The position numbers were made by a program, and so were the translations under genes. Below are positions 36,961 to 47,473 of a stretch of DNA of 64,000 bases, one piece after another. Below the pieces are notes generated by a model. That model had not been told where the DNA came from. It worked only from the letters and a program-made list of their open reading frames with translations, and did no database searches. Every line of letters begins with the position of its first letter. Within the stretch, counting starts at the first letter, position 1. This DNA comes from Bog-473 sp963738135. GTDB lineage: Bacteria; Actinomycetota; Acidimicrobiia; Acidimicrobiales; RAAP-2. The DNA is taken from the NCBI GenBank assembly GCA_963738135.1, contig CAVTVK010000004.1:248001-312000 (forward strand), written 5' to 3'.

Positions 36961-38127
36961 TTGGATATGCACGTCGAGCGTTACCCGTATCGAGCGAGCG
37001 CCTGGTGGGAGGGCCAGGTCGTGGCCCAGTCCGACGCCTGCCTCTGCGCCGAAGCACCCGGTCAGCTGCCCGTCCTCTACTTCCCCGTGGCCGACATCGG
37101 TCCGACCCGGGCTCGAGGGTCTTTCCGGTTGCCTTCGTCACGAGGAACCCCTAGGGGAGCTTGCCGGTTACGCCGCGTTCGACCAGGACCTGGTGCGAGT
37201 CGAGGTCACCGACGAGGCCGCGGGAGACGCCGCCCGCGACGTGACCGTGAAGCGGTTCCCGACCTGGGGCGATGCCGACACACCTCGTCGACGTCATGGA
37301 CGTGCGCCCCACCGACGAGGGCCTCACCTTCGTCACCGTCGCCCGCAGCGACGAGCGGCGGCCCGTCGTGGAGGGCAGCCAGATGCTCGGGCAGGCCATC
37401 GTCGCCTCCTGCCGGCACGCCCCAGACCGCCGCGTCGTCTCGGCCACCATGATCTTCCTCCGGGCGGCCGATGCCCGTGAGCCGCTCCGGCTCGAGCTGG
37501 TGGAGCTGACCTCCGGACGCACCTTCTCCGGCTTGGCGGTCCAGGTGTTCCAGCGGGCGCAGCTCTGTGCCGCCGGCACGCTGCTCCTCGATGTGCCGTC
37601 CGACGACGTCGTGCGGCACGCCGCCGACCCTCCGGACGTCGCGGGGCCTTACGAATGCGAACCGTACGATATGGGGGTGACCGGTCGCGATATCAGGGTG
37701 GTCGACGCCGCGTACTCGAACGATCCCGACCTGCCGCCGGGGCCGCCCGTCGCTGGACGCCTGGGTTCGCTTCCGCGAGCTCCCGGCGGATCAGCCCATC
37801 CACGCCGGCCTGGTGGCCCAATTCACGGGCCACATGTCGATTGCCGCCGCGCTGCGGCCTCACGCGGGCGTCAGCCAGGACCAGGCGCACTCCACGCTCT
37901 CCATGGCGATCAACAGCATCAGCCTGTCGCTCCACGCTCCGGTCAAGGCAGACCAATGGCTGCTCTACCGCCATCTCTCGACGTTCGCCGGAACGGGCAC
38001 GACGCATGCGGAGAACCGGGTCTACGACCTCGACGGCTCACTCGTGGCGTCCTTCTCCGTCGATGCCATGGTGCGACCGCTCCCCGCCGGCGCGAAGGGC
38101 CCGATGGACGCCCGCACCGCGCTATGA
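36961..38127 (+). pseudogene. DUF427-TesB-type acyl-CoA thioesterase (three frameshifts)
   Basis: After repair about 388 residues. The first about 100 resemble a DUF427 domain (VERYPYRASAWWEG and PVLYFPVADIG), the rest a TesB double hot-dog thioesterase (VVEGSQMLGQAIVAS, MIFLRAAD, FTGHMSIAAALRPHAG, SFSVDAMVR). Breaks near 37112, 37280 and 37752 are each repaired by deleting one base. No stop separates the two domains in the repaired frame, so they look fused, but ATG 37272 could start a separate thioesterase. The thioesterase hydrolyses acyl-CoA; the role of DUF427 is not established. The stop overlaps the next start (ATGA). Confidence 0.7.
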
Positions 38128-38806
38128 GCCTCACGACCGGTCGCGGACCACTCAGTGCCAGACCCGCCGGTCGCTTCACCGTCTCCATGCCGGAGAACGT
38201 GTCGTACATCGAGCCGTTCCGTCGCCGCGTCAGGGCCACCAAGAACGGGCGGACCCTGATCGACAGCGAACGCGTCGTGCTGCTGCACCGGCCGGGACGG
38301 CCGCCGACCTTCGCGTTCCCGGCTCACGACGTGACCGACCTTGCGACGGAGGACGAGCGGGACGTGCCGCGGCTATGTGACCGTGCCGTGGGACTGCCGT
38401 CGACCAGTGGTTCGAAGAGGACGAGCAGCTCTTCGGACATCCGCGGAATCCCGTACCATCGGGTGGACTGCCTGCGTTCCAGTCGCCGGCTCCGCGTGGA
38501 GGCGGCCGGCGCCACCCTGGTGGACACAACCGAGACGATGGTCGTGTACGAGACGGCGCTCGAGCCGCGCCTCTACGTCCATCCGCGGTTCGTCCAGACC
38601 GAGCTGACGCGGAGTCAGCTCCAGACCTACTGCCCGTACAAGGGCACGGCGACGTACTGGAACGCCGTCGTCGACGGGACGCCGTGCTGCGCGACATCGC
38701 CTGGAGCTACGAGGATGCCCTGCCGGAGTCCAAACCGCTGCAGCACCTGCTGAGCTTCGACGACCAGCGCGTGTCCGTCCTCCATGACCTCCCGGCCGCC
38801 GACTGA
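38124..38806 (+). pseudogene. DUF427-domain protein, two repeats (four frameshifts)
   Basis: About 226 residues after repair, made of two DUF427-like units: the first with SYIEPFRRRVRATKNGRTLIDS and FAFPAHDV, the second with LRVEAAGATLVDTTETMVVYE, RLYVHPRFV and the family core CPYKGTATYW, then WSYEDALPES. Breaks occur near 38372, 38397, 38450 and 38686. It follows the DUF427-thioesterase gene with an ATGA overlap, so two DUF427 genes sit side by side. The family has no agreed biochemical function. Confidence 0.7.
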
Positions 38807-38895
38807 CGCCATCGGAGTAGGAGCGACACCGTCGCTAGTGTGGATCGATGAGCCGGCCCAGTTGCCCTGGGTGCACGCGACCAAGGGGACTTTGG

Positions 38896-39736
38896 GTGAC
38901 GTTTGAGACGCTGCTGTACGAGGAGGAGGACGGCGTGGCGCGTCGTCACCATGAATCGTCCAGAGGTGCACAACGCGTTCAACCAGAAGATGCAGGCGGA
39001 GCTTCGCGAACTGTGGCGGGGCCTGCGCCGCAACGACGATGTGAGAGCCGTCGTGCTGTCCGGAGCGGGCGACGAGGCCTTCTGCACGGGAATCGACCGG
39101 GCCGAGGCGATCGAGAACAACTATCTCGCCAATGACGAGAACCGGTTCAAAATGCAGAGCGAATCCGGACCGGTGTCGACACCGTTCATGTACAACGACC
39201 CCGGGGTCAATATCAACCCGAAGACGAACGACCTCTGGAAGCCCATCGTCGCCGCGGTCAACGGCATGGCGTGCGGTGGCGCGCTCTACATGCTGGGCGA
39301 GTCGGACATCATCATCGCGGCCGAGCACGCGACGTTCTTCGATCCCCACGTGACCTACGGGATGGTGGCGGGCTTCGAGTCGGCCCACCTCCTGCAGAAA
39401 CTCCCCCTGGGTGAGGTGCTCCGGATGATGCTCCTCGGGGCCTGGGAGCGCATGTCGGCGCAGCGGGCCCATCAGATGGGCCTGGTCTCGGAGATCGTGC
39501 CCGCGCCGGAGCTCCTCGAGCGGGCCCTTTGGGTGGCCAAGGCGATCGCATCAGCTCCGGTCATGGCCATTCAGGGCACCTTGCGCGCCATCTGGATGAC
39601 CCACGAGCTCGGCCGGCGCGAGGCGCTTGCGCAGGTGTCGACGCTCGTGGGGCTCGGCACTCTCTTCGACAACGTCGCCGGCGGCCAGGACATCTTCCGG
39701 GGCACCGTCTCTCGCCCGGAATGGCGGCTGCGCTAG
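38896..39736 (+). CDS. Enoyl-CoA hydratase/isomerase-family protein (one frameshift)
   Basis: About 280 residues. VTFETLLYEEEDGVAR joins VTMNRPEVHNAFN across one surplus base near 38942. The crotonase oxyanion-hole segments are AGDEAFCTGIDRAEA and VNGMACGGALYMLGESDI. GTG 38896 has AAGGGG upstream. It ends the SDR-DUF427 unit and is followed by a strong terminator. Crotonases include hydratases, isomerases and hydrolases (including 3-hydroxyisobutyryl-CoA hydrolase); the exact reaction is not readable. A DPGVNINPKTNDLWKP insert before the second oxyanion strand is longer than in typical hydratases. Confidence 0.85.
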
Positions 39737-39778
39737 CCCGTTGCACTCGAACCGGGTTGACACGCCGTCGTGACAGCA

Positions 39779-39809
39779 AACCGCCGGCGTGCGGAGCACG
39801 CCGGCGGTT
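39779..39809. terminator. Bidirectional terminator, 14-bp perfect stem
   Basis: AACCGCCGGCGTGC and GCACGCCGGCGGTT pair around a three-base loop between the converging hydratase and binding-protein genes; short T-containing tails flank it on both sides. Confidence 0.8.
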
Positions 39810-39845
39810 CATCGTTCTGCGCGGTCAGGGAGCGACCGCATCGCG

Positions 39846-41123
39846 CTAGCTCGCCGTCGACGTCCCCGGGAGGTCCTTTCCGCACGAGGGCTGCGAGGAG
39901 ATGGCCGTGAACCCGTTCGGGACCGCCTTCATGATCCAGGCGCAGGTCTGCGGCGGATTGTGCCCGAAGTTCGTCGAGTAGTTGTGAGTGACAGGGAGCA
40001 ACCCGTTGACGTTGTAGGACTTGAGCCCGCGCAGATCCTTGATCACGGCGGCGCGGGTCGGGTTGGGTCCCGCCATCTGCAAGCCCTTGATCATGAGGTC
40101 GGCTCCGGCCCACGACTCGTACTGGCCCAGGTTCGGGAAATCGGTCTTGGAGAAGCCGGCGTACTTCTGCATGGCGGCCTGCATCTGCTGCGTGCCGGCG
40201 TTGGGCAGCGAGAAGGGGCGGAAGAGGGAGAGGAAGTAGCCGCCCTGCAGGGTCTTCCAGGCCGGGGACTTGATCACGTCCGGCTGGTACCCCGTTGCGT
40301 AGATCGCCGCCTTGATCTTCACGCCGGCCTGCTTCAGGGCGGTGGCCAGTGCGTAGTTGGAGTCGGCGTCCATGGCGGGTGAGATCGCGTTGACGTTGTT
40401 CTTCTTCGCCACCAGCGCCTCACTGGTGAAGTCGACGCCACCGAACGGCACCGTCGTGTCGAGCACGCCGACCTTGCCGCCCGCATGTTTGAACGATTCG
40501 GCCGTTCCGATGGCGGCCCGGCTGGACGACGGCGAGATGCTGTAGCCGTACGCGCCCAGGACGGTCCCGCCCAGCTTCTTGAAGAGGTCACCGAGCTGCG
40601 TGTTGACCGGGTACTTCGGATCGACGCTGCCGTTGTCGGCGGCGAACATGTTGGTGTACGGCTGCTGTCCCCATTCCGGGCCGTCGTCGTACGTGCCGGT
40701 CACCGGCATGCCGGCCTGCTGCGGGTACTTGGCCGCCAGGAACATCAGCGGGCTCTGGGAGACGATGCCGAAGGCGCCCTTGGAGATGGCGCTCTGCACG
40801 GCCGTCGCGATCTCGCTCGGGTTCGTCTGGTCGTCGATCACCAGCGGGACCAGCTTGTGTCCGTTCACGCCGCCTTGGGCGTTCTGCAGGGCGATCCGTG
40901 CCTTGAAGCCGGACGGCGAGGTCGAGTTCTGCGACCCACCCTGACCGGTGAGGTCGGTGATGTAGGCGATGGTGATCGGCGCCGGCGCCGCGCCGGCCGG
41001 CGCCGCGGTGACGGCGCTCGTGCCGACCAGGAGCAACGGCAGCCCTGCAATCATGGTCAGCGCAACCGACGTGATGTTCCGACGCTTCCGCGTCGTTCCG
41101 CCTTGCTTCATCGCTGTCTGCAC
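39846..41123 (-). CDS. Branched-chain-type ABC transporter substrate-binding protein
   Basis: 425 residues from GTG 41123 (GGAGG eleven bases upstream); ATG 41111 is an alternative. It begins with a basic KQGGTTRKRR stretch, a hydrophobic core and APAGAAPAP, an export signal without lipobox. The mature part is a LivJ-type binding fold (ITIAYITDLTGQGG). Closely similar to the protein at 25055-26311. It is the last gene after LivHMG and LivF, making a complete transporter. A TetR-like palindrome lies at 41201-41218. Ligands of the family include branched amino acids, urea, amides and aromatic acids; none can be singled out. Confidence 0.9.
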   Translation of the reverse strand: MQTAMKQGGTTRKRRNITSVALTMIAGLPLLLVGTSAVTAAPAGAAPAPITIAYITDLTGQGGSQNSTSPSGFKARIALQNAQGGVNGHKLVPLVIDDQTNPSEIATAVQSAISKGAFGIVSQSPLMFLAAKYPQQAGMPVTGTYDDGPEWGQQPYTNMFAADNGSVDPKYPVNTQLGDLFKKLGGTVLGAYGYSISPSSSRAAIGTAESFKHAGGKVGVLDTTVPFGGVDFTSEALVAKKNNVNAISPAMDADSNYALATALKQAGVKIKAAIYATGYQPDVIKSPAWKTLQGGYFLSLFRPFSLPNAGTQQMQAAMQKYAGFSKTDFPNLGQYESWAGADLMIKGLQMAGPNPTRAAVIKDLRGLKSYNVNGLLPVTHNYSTNFGHNPPQTCAWIMKAVPNGFTAISSQPSCGKDLPGTSTAS

Positions 41124-41200
41124 GGTCTCAAATGCCTCCCCGGATCCCTGCCAGGAGATCCCTCTCTCGGGGTCATACACTGAGCCAACGCCCGTGTGTT

Positions 41201-41218
41201 GTAATGACCGTTCGTTAC
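41201..41218. promoter_or_regulatory. TetR-type palindrome GTAATGACCGTTCGTTAC
   Basis: An 18-bp palindrome matching its reverse complement at 14 positions, 78 bases before the binding-protein gene. It differs from the five-copy palindrome, so a second regulator may give this gene its own promoter. Confidence 0.45.
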
Positions 41219-41223
41219 TTTAG

Positions 41224-41967
41224 CTAACCACCTGCCGCAGCAGGGGTCGCGGGCTCGGCATCGCCGAGGTAGCGGTCGATGACCTCCTGTCCCGCCCCCG
41301 CCGCAGGGCCGTACCAGCCCACCTGACCGCGCATCAGGATCACGCAGGTGTCCGCCATGGAGAGGGCACGGTGGACGAACTGCTCGGTGAGCACGATGGT
41401 GATGCCCGAGCTCCGGGCCTCTTCCAGAGCCTGGAACACGGACTCGGTGACGATGGGCGCCAGACCGAGCGACATCTCGTCGGCGATCACCAGCTTGGGC
41501 GAGACGGCGAGCGCCCGGGCCAGGGCGAGCATCTGCTGCTCGCCACCGGACAGACTGCCCGCCCGCTGCGCCCGGCGCTGGCCGAGCACGGGAAAGCGGT
41601 CGATGGCCCGGTCGATGGCGGCGGCGCGCTCCTGTCGGCTCTCCTGGGCCACGGCCATCCGCAGGTTTTCGACCACGGAGAGGCCGGGGAAGATGCCCCG
41701 CCCTTCCGGGATGTAGGTCAGGCCGAGCTTCCGGATGCGGTGCGCCGGCTGTCCGGTGATCTCGCGCCCGTCGAAGAAGACGCGACCGGTGGTCGTGGGC
41801 ACCAACCCCGAGATCGCGCGTGCCAGCGTGCTCTTGCCCGCGCCGTTGGCGCCCAGGACGGCCAGGACGGTGCCCGGCTCCACTGCGAGGGAGACGCCGA
41901 ACAAAGCGCGCGACGATCCATAGCGCACATCGAGGTCCTCGACCCTGAGGAGAGGCTCTGCGGTCAT
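41224..41967 (-). CDS. livF: Branched-chain-type ABC transporter ATP-binding protein LivF
   Basis: 247 residues. Walker A is GANGAGKST, the signature is SLSGGEQQMLALARAL, and Walker B is KLVIADEMSLGLAP. The GRGIFPGLSVVENL segment is typical of LivF. The ATG overlaps the stop of the LivG part of the upstream fusion (ATGA). It would pair with the fused LivG domain to power uptake through LivHM. Confidence 0.94.
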   Translation of the reverse strand: MTAEPLLRVEDLDVRYGSSRALFGVSLAVEPGTVLAVLGANGAGKSTLARAISGLVPTTTGRVFFDGREITGQPAHRIRKLGLTYIPEGRGIFPGLSVVENLRMAVAQESRQERAAAIDRAIDRFPVLGQRRAQRAGSLSGGEQQMLALARALAVSPKLVIADEMSLGLAPIVTESVFQALEEARSSGITIVLTEQFVHRALSMADTCVILMRGQVGWYGPAAGAGQEVIDRYLGDAEPATPAAAGG

Positions 41968-44869
41968 GCCGAGTCTCCCCTGCGGGGCGCCGGCTCGGCG
42001 GGCGGACCCGGCTCCGGGTCGGTGTCCCCGAGGTAGGCGGCGCGCACTGCGGGGTCGTTGCGGATCTCCTCGGGGCTCCCTGACGGCGATGCGCTCACCG
42101 AAGTCGAGCACGAACACGATGTCGGACAGCGACAGGACGGCGGCCACGTCGTGCTCCACCATGATCAGTGAGACCTGGTGGTCCGTTTGGTCGGCGATCT
42201 GGCGGAAGACCGCCAACAGGTTCTCCGACGCCCTCATGTCGAGACCGGAGAGCGGCTCGTCGAGCAGGAGCACGTTCGGCTCGCTGGCCAGAGCCCTCCC
42301 GACCTCGACCAGCCGCAGGATGCCGAGTGGCAGCGCGGCCACGGGCGCCTTCTCCACCCTGGTGAGCCGCAACAGCTCGAGCAGTTCGTCCACCCGCTCG
42401 CTCTCCTCCTTCCCGGGCGGGAGCAGCGAGCGCGGATCGAGCATGTCGCGCCAGAGCCGAGTCGGGGCCACCCGGGCGCGATGGGCGAGTTGGAGGTGCT
42501 CACGCACGGTGAGTCCCATGAAGAGCTCGGGCTGCTGGAACGTGCGGGCCAACCCCTTCCTCGCCCGCGCCCGGCACGACGCGTTGGTGACGTCGTCACC
42601 GTGCAGATGCACCCTGCCGCCGTTGGGTCGGAGGAGGCCAGAGAGGACAGCGAGCAGGGTCGACTTTCCGGCGCCATTGGGCCCGACCAGGCCGGCGATC
42701 TGTCCTGGTTGCACCTCGAGGCTCACTGTCGGAGAGGGCGGTGAGTCCTCCGAAGCGGACCGTGATCTCCTGGGCCGCCAGGGCGGCTCCCTCTCCCCGG
42801 CCCGGCACGCCGGCCAGTACGCCGGCCGCTGCATCGTCGCTGGAGGCCGGCATCACGAGATCTGCTCCGCCACGCGCGTCGTCGTCACTTGTCCCGACGT
42901 CGGGGGCGATGAGGCTCAGGTCTGCCATGTCCGTGCCGTCCTGTCGGGGCCGCACGTGGAGCACCAGGCGCCGGAGCCGGCGGCTCTGTTCGGCCAGCAC
43001 GCCGTCGGGGTACTTGGCCGCCGACACCGCTCCGAGCCCGAACAGCACGGGCGTCACGTTTGACGTCCAGGTCGGGAGGTAGTTCTGGGTGATCGCGGGG
43101 AGCAACGCCAGCGAGACCCCTCCCAACAGCGCGGCCGCGTTCGAGCGCACACCCCACGTCACCAGCACGGCCAGCCAGACGACGCCTTCGAACGTGGCGA
43201 ACTCGCTGGGCTGGAAGGTCGTCTGGGACAGGGCGAACAGCCCTCCCCCGATCCCCGCGATCAGGGCGGCGAGCGCCCCTGCGATGACCTTCTGCTGCAC
43301 GACGCTGATTCCGGACGTCTTGGCGCCCGCCTCGCTCCAGCGCGCCGCGTTGAGGGCCAGTCCGGTGGTCGATCGTCGGAAGTTGACGATGAAGAGCGCA
43401 ATGATCACGAAGGCCGCCAAACAGAGATAGGCGAAGGCGCGATCAGACGTGGCGAAACCGGGTCGATTGAGGGTGAGACCCAGTCCTTGGTTCACGAAGC
43501 TGGGCAAGGTGAAGACGAGGTTCTCCATCAGAAGCCCGAAGGTCAGCGTCACAAGAGCGACGTAGAGATCGCCGAGGCGGATACTCAACAGTCCGACGAC
43601 GACACCCATCAGCAAGGCAATGACGCCGCCGGCGAGGACGGCCAGCAGAACCGGCCACCCGTGGTTGTTGGCCAGTTGGGCGGTGGTCAGCGCCCCCACA
43701 CCGGCGAAGGTGATCTGACAGAGCCAGAGCATGCCGCCCTCACCTGTGACGATGGTCCACGAGAGGAGGATGACGGCGTACGCGAATCCGGCCGCCATCA
43801 CGCCGACCCAGTAGCCCTGCACGATCAGGGGCACGACGCCGACGGCCGCAATGAGGAGCACCGGGCCGGCGTAGCGGCCGAAGAAGCCGAGCGAGGCGGA
43901 CTCGACGACATTGCTGGTGGAACCGGCCAGACGGCTCTCGCCCTGTGGCGTGATGGCGCGGTCCAGCGCGCCACCCCAGCCGTCCGTCTCGCCGACCCGC
44001 CCCCGGCGGAGCAGCTCGTAGACGAGGACGACGGCGACGACAATGAACGGCACGGCGTCGATGAACTCCGTCGTCCACGAGCTCGAAGGAGGCAGGTAAC
44101 CCTCAATGAGTGAGGTGGCGATGCCCATGAGGAGGGCCACGACGACCGCGACCGTGAGGCTCCGAAGCCGCGCTGCCACCACGGCGGCGAACGAGGCGGC
44201 GATGAGGATGGTGAACTTGTCGGGATCGAGCCCGACGATGGGAGCGGCCAGCACGCCGGCCAGACCGGCAAAGAGGGTGCTGACGGCCCACACTCCGACG
44301 GAGATGAAGGTGGGATTCGTCCCTGACAGGTCGGTCATCGCCGGTGAGTCGACCATCGCTCGCACCTTGAGGCCGACGTCGGTGTAGCGCAGGATCAGCG
44401 CGCCGGCGATCACCGTGGCGAGGACGCACGCGTAGACGATGACCTGATCGAGCGTGACCGCAACGCCGAAGACCTGGTAGACGGCGACCGGCTGCGGTGC
44501 CAGCCCGGGGGCCGACTGAATGGCCTGATTGCCGAAGATCAACACGGCCAGCGCCGGGATGGCCACCAAGAGGCCGATCGTCGCCACCACCTTGATCATG
44601 GGCGAGGACAGGCGCAAGTGCCGGAAGAGGGCGAAGTAGAGGAATACCCCCAAAGCGGGCGCGGCCACCAGAATGGAGAGGAGCGCCGCGGGCAGGATCG
44701 ACCACGTGTGCTGCGTGTTGAGGAAGTAGTAGAAGCGGGCAATGAAGAAGGCGATGGCGCCGAAGGCGAAGTTCAGGATCCCCGAAGCCGTGTAGGTGAT
44801 GACCAGGCCGGCGGAGCAGATCGCATAGATCCCTCCCAGCACCAGTCCGGCGATCACGAATTGGAGCAT
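41964..44869 (-). CDS. LivH-LivM-LivG fusion: two permeases and an ATPase (two frameshifts)
   Basis: About 968 residues after repair. Residues 1-285 are LivH-like (FVIAGLVLGGIYAICSAGLVI, ASGILNFAFG), about 315-645 LivM-like (GEGGMLWLCQITFAGVGA, TTGLALNAARWSEAGAKTSGI), then a linker of about 75 residues and a LivG ATPase with GPNGAGKST, a diverged signature LPLGILRLVEVGRAL and LLLDEPLSGLD. No stop separates permease and ATPase parts. Breaks near 42728 (after LTALSD) and 42082 (after GERIAV) are single surplus bases. Permease-ATPase fusions are known in actinobacteria; the three-part form is less usual. The palindrome at 44913-44928 precedes it. Confidence 0.85.
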
Positions 44870-44912
44870 GCCTGCGGTCCCCTTCTCACCGGCCGGCTCC
44901 GCCGGGGCGTTT

Positions 44913-44928
44913 CTGACATCGACGTCGA
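44913..44928 (-). promoter_or_regulatory. 16-bp palindrome, copy b
   Basis: Minus strand TCGACGTCGATGTCAG, 44 bases before the transporter fusion and downstream of the tandem TetR gene. Core GACGTCGATGTCA is shared with copy d. Confidence 0.5.
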
Positions 44929-45015
44929 TTCAGATACTAACGATGCGGACGGCATCGTGCACGACGACCGAAATAGCCGTTGACCTGGGATGCAGCAGGA
45001 GCGAAGGCGTCGGCA

Positions 45016-46342
45016 TCACTGCCGACCAGGGCGGCCGAACAGCCCCCGCTGGACGATGTGCGCTGCTGCGTCGACTCCGCTTCCACCGCGCCGCTGCGCT
45101 CCGAAGGCGCCTAGCAGCGCCACCATCACGACGGCCTCCACGTCCACGTCTCCGAAGCCGCGGGCGCCGAGGACGCGCACCATCTGACGGCGCCCCCAGT
45201 CCAGCGCCGACGCGGAGAGGGAGCGGAGCCTCGCATCGTCGAGCGCCCCATCGACCCAGACGCGGATCATGGCCGCTTCCCCTGATTGCGCACTGTTGTA
45301 GCGCCGGAGCCACCGGCGCAGCTCCGAGCCGTCCTGGCTCGCCAGATCGGGGATCTCGACGAAGGCATCGGCGACGGCGCGCATCGCTTGCACCGTCAGC
45401 ACCATGGCCAGTTGGTCCTTGTTCTCGAAGTAGCGGTAGAAGACACCGTGGGAGACTCCGGCCGCGGCGGCCAGGTCGTCCACGCGGGTGGCGTGATAGC
45501 CCCGCTGGACGAAGACATCGCGTCCGTTCTCCACCAGCGCCGTGAGCGCGGGCCGCCGGTCCGTCCCGGATCGGATGGCTTCCTCCTTTCCCAGCATGTC
45601 GCGCACGACCGGTCCGAACGCCACGCGGGGGGCGTGCGTGCGGGGACCGGCGTGCACATTGACCTCGCTGCGACCGAAGAGTGATCGGTGCATGACGTCG
45701 GTGACGGCGACCTCGACGCGTTCCCTCGAGTACTCCTGCGGGACAACCGTGCGGAGGGTGGCGGCATCGTCGAGCGTCCGGGCCAGGCAGGTCAGCAACA
45801 GCGCGAGCAACTCATCGAGCTGACGGGGAGGCACATCGCTGGTCGAGAGCTTCGAGCGAATCCGGGCCACGCTCTCATTCCGGAGGCGGACGACGGCGCT
45901 GGTCAACCCGTCGTCCTCCTCCAGCACCACCGGAAGGGCTTGGAAGATCGGCCCATAGCGGGCATGGATGTCCCCATAGCGGCTGACCCAGGAACGCAGG
46001 CCTTCCCAGCCGCTCGCCTCGGGCGTGAGCGGGTCGATCGCCTCCGTGGACGCACTGATCTGACGAGCGACCTGGCCAGCCAGGCTGCTGAAGACGTCTT
46101 CTTTCCCGGAGAAGTACTGATAGAAGGCGACTCTCGAGCAACTGGCCTGCTCACTGATGCGGGCGATGCTGCACTGATGGAAGCCTTCGTCCCCGAAGAG
46201 CTTGCAGCGCGGCGTCCAGAATGCGTTGCCTGGTTCGCTGCCCGCGTGCACCCACCTGCGGGTTGTCCGAGAAGGGAGCGCGTCGGAGGACAGGCTCGGC
46301 ATCCGCACGCGACGCGACCGGAGTCGCGGCATCGCGTGCCAT
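45016..46342 (-). CDS. Tandem TetR-family regulator with two DNA-binding domains (one frameshift)
   Basis: About 441 residues after removal of one surplus base near 46207, which joins RQRILDAALQ to LFGDEGFHQCS. Two complete TetR units are present: helix-turn-helix one at about 45-85 (SIARISEQASCSRVAFYQYF) and helix-turn-helix two at about 280-320 (RVDDLAAAAGVSHGVFYRYF), each followed by a helical ligand domain. The second is the more canonical. A single chain may act as a pseudo-dimer. It lies between an enoyl-CoA hydratase gene and the transporter on the same strand and is a candidate for the 16-bp palindrome. GTG 46345 is an alternative start. Confidence 0.85.
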
Positions 46343-46417
46343 CACGTCATGGCCTGCGCTCGCCGTGCAGGCGGCCCGAGGCCACCCTCCGTGGGTGCCA
46401 CGGGTGCCGCGTGCCGG

Positions 46418-47327
46418 TCAGGAGTCGGCTCGGACCTTGTCCTTGACGGCGGGGACGATCGGTGGAGCGTTCTTCCAGTTCGGGAGCCCGCTGTCCTCCT
46501 TGGCGACGGGGTACCCGTCGTCATTGACCTGGGCCCAGTGCGAGTGGTTGAGCTCGTGCAGGGTGAAGCACGCGTTGAGGGCGTTGTAGAAGCCCATGTT
46601 GTCCACGCTCTGGTTCACGGCTTCCTTGACCAAGCAGCGAGGTGACCGAGGGCAGGACGGCGATCCGCTCTGCGAACTCCTCCGTCCTCTGGGTCAGGTC
46701 CTCGGCGGGGAAGATCTTGCTGACCATGCCGAGGCCGTGCGCCTCTTCGGCATCGATGGAGTCGCCGGTCAGAAGCAGCTCCTTGGCCTTGCGCGGCCCG
46801 AATTCCCACGGGTGGGCGAAGTACTCCGTCCCGCACATGCCCAGTCGGGTTCCCACCACATCGGCAAAACGGGTGCCCTCGGCGCAGACGATGAGGTCGC
46901 AGGCCCACAGAAGCATCAAGCCGGCCGCGTACACGTCCCCGTGCGCCTGCCCGATGGTGATCTTGCGCAGATTGCGCCAACGGCGAGTGTTCTCGAAGTA
47001 GTAGTGCCACTCCTGGAGCATGAGGCTCTCGGCGCCCTTGCGCGTCGCGCCGTTGATCTTCCGAGTGTGGTGCTGGTTCGGCCCCGGCATCCCCTCCTCC
47101 ATGGAGACCTTGGAACCCATGTCGTGGCCGGAGGAGAACATCGGGCCCATGCCACCCAGGATCACGACTCGGACCTCGTCGTCCGCCTCGGCCTCGAGGA
47201 AGGCGTCGTTCAGATCGACGAGGAGCCCGCGGTTCTGGGCGTTACGCGCCTCGGGACGGTTGAGCATGATGCGCGCGACCTTCCCCGAGTCGAGCGTCTC
47301 GTACGTCACGAACTTGTAGTCAGTCAT
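46418..47327 (-). CDS. Enoyl-CoA hydratase/isomerase-family protein (one frameshift)
   Basis: About 302 residues. Crotonase signatures: LGGMGPMFSSGHDMGS (first oxyanion loop) and IGQAHGDVYAAGLMLLWACDLIV (second). The C-terminus moves frame near 46630, from LPSVTSLL to VKEAVNQSVDNMGF, by one surplus base. AAGGAG precedes ATG 47327. It lies between an amidohydrolase and the tandem TetR gene, on the same strand. The loop and C-terminal length resemble the actinobacterial enoyl-CoA hydratases of unusual acyl-CoA pathways; reaction not assigned further. Confidence 0.85.
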
Positions 47328-47473
47328 GTGGCGGCTCCTTGACGAGTGAAGCGTGTCGTTCTGGAGGTGACCCTACTGTTAGAAACGGGTCGGCGCACCT
47401 TGCCGTTCGTGCCCAGGACACACCATGGCCCGTGCGCGGCGCCGCGGTCGGCCGTGCGGCGACGTGACCCGGC

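Noticed and set aside
44932..44950. CTAACGAT-containing stretch before the transporter as a further LacI site
   Set aside because: The arms around the CG match at only about three positions, unlike the other three sites.
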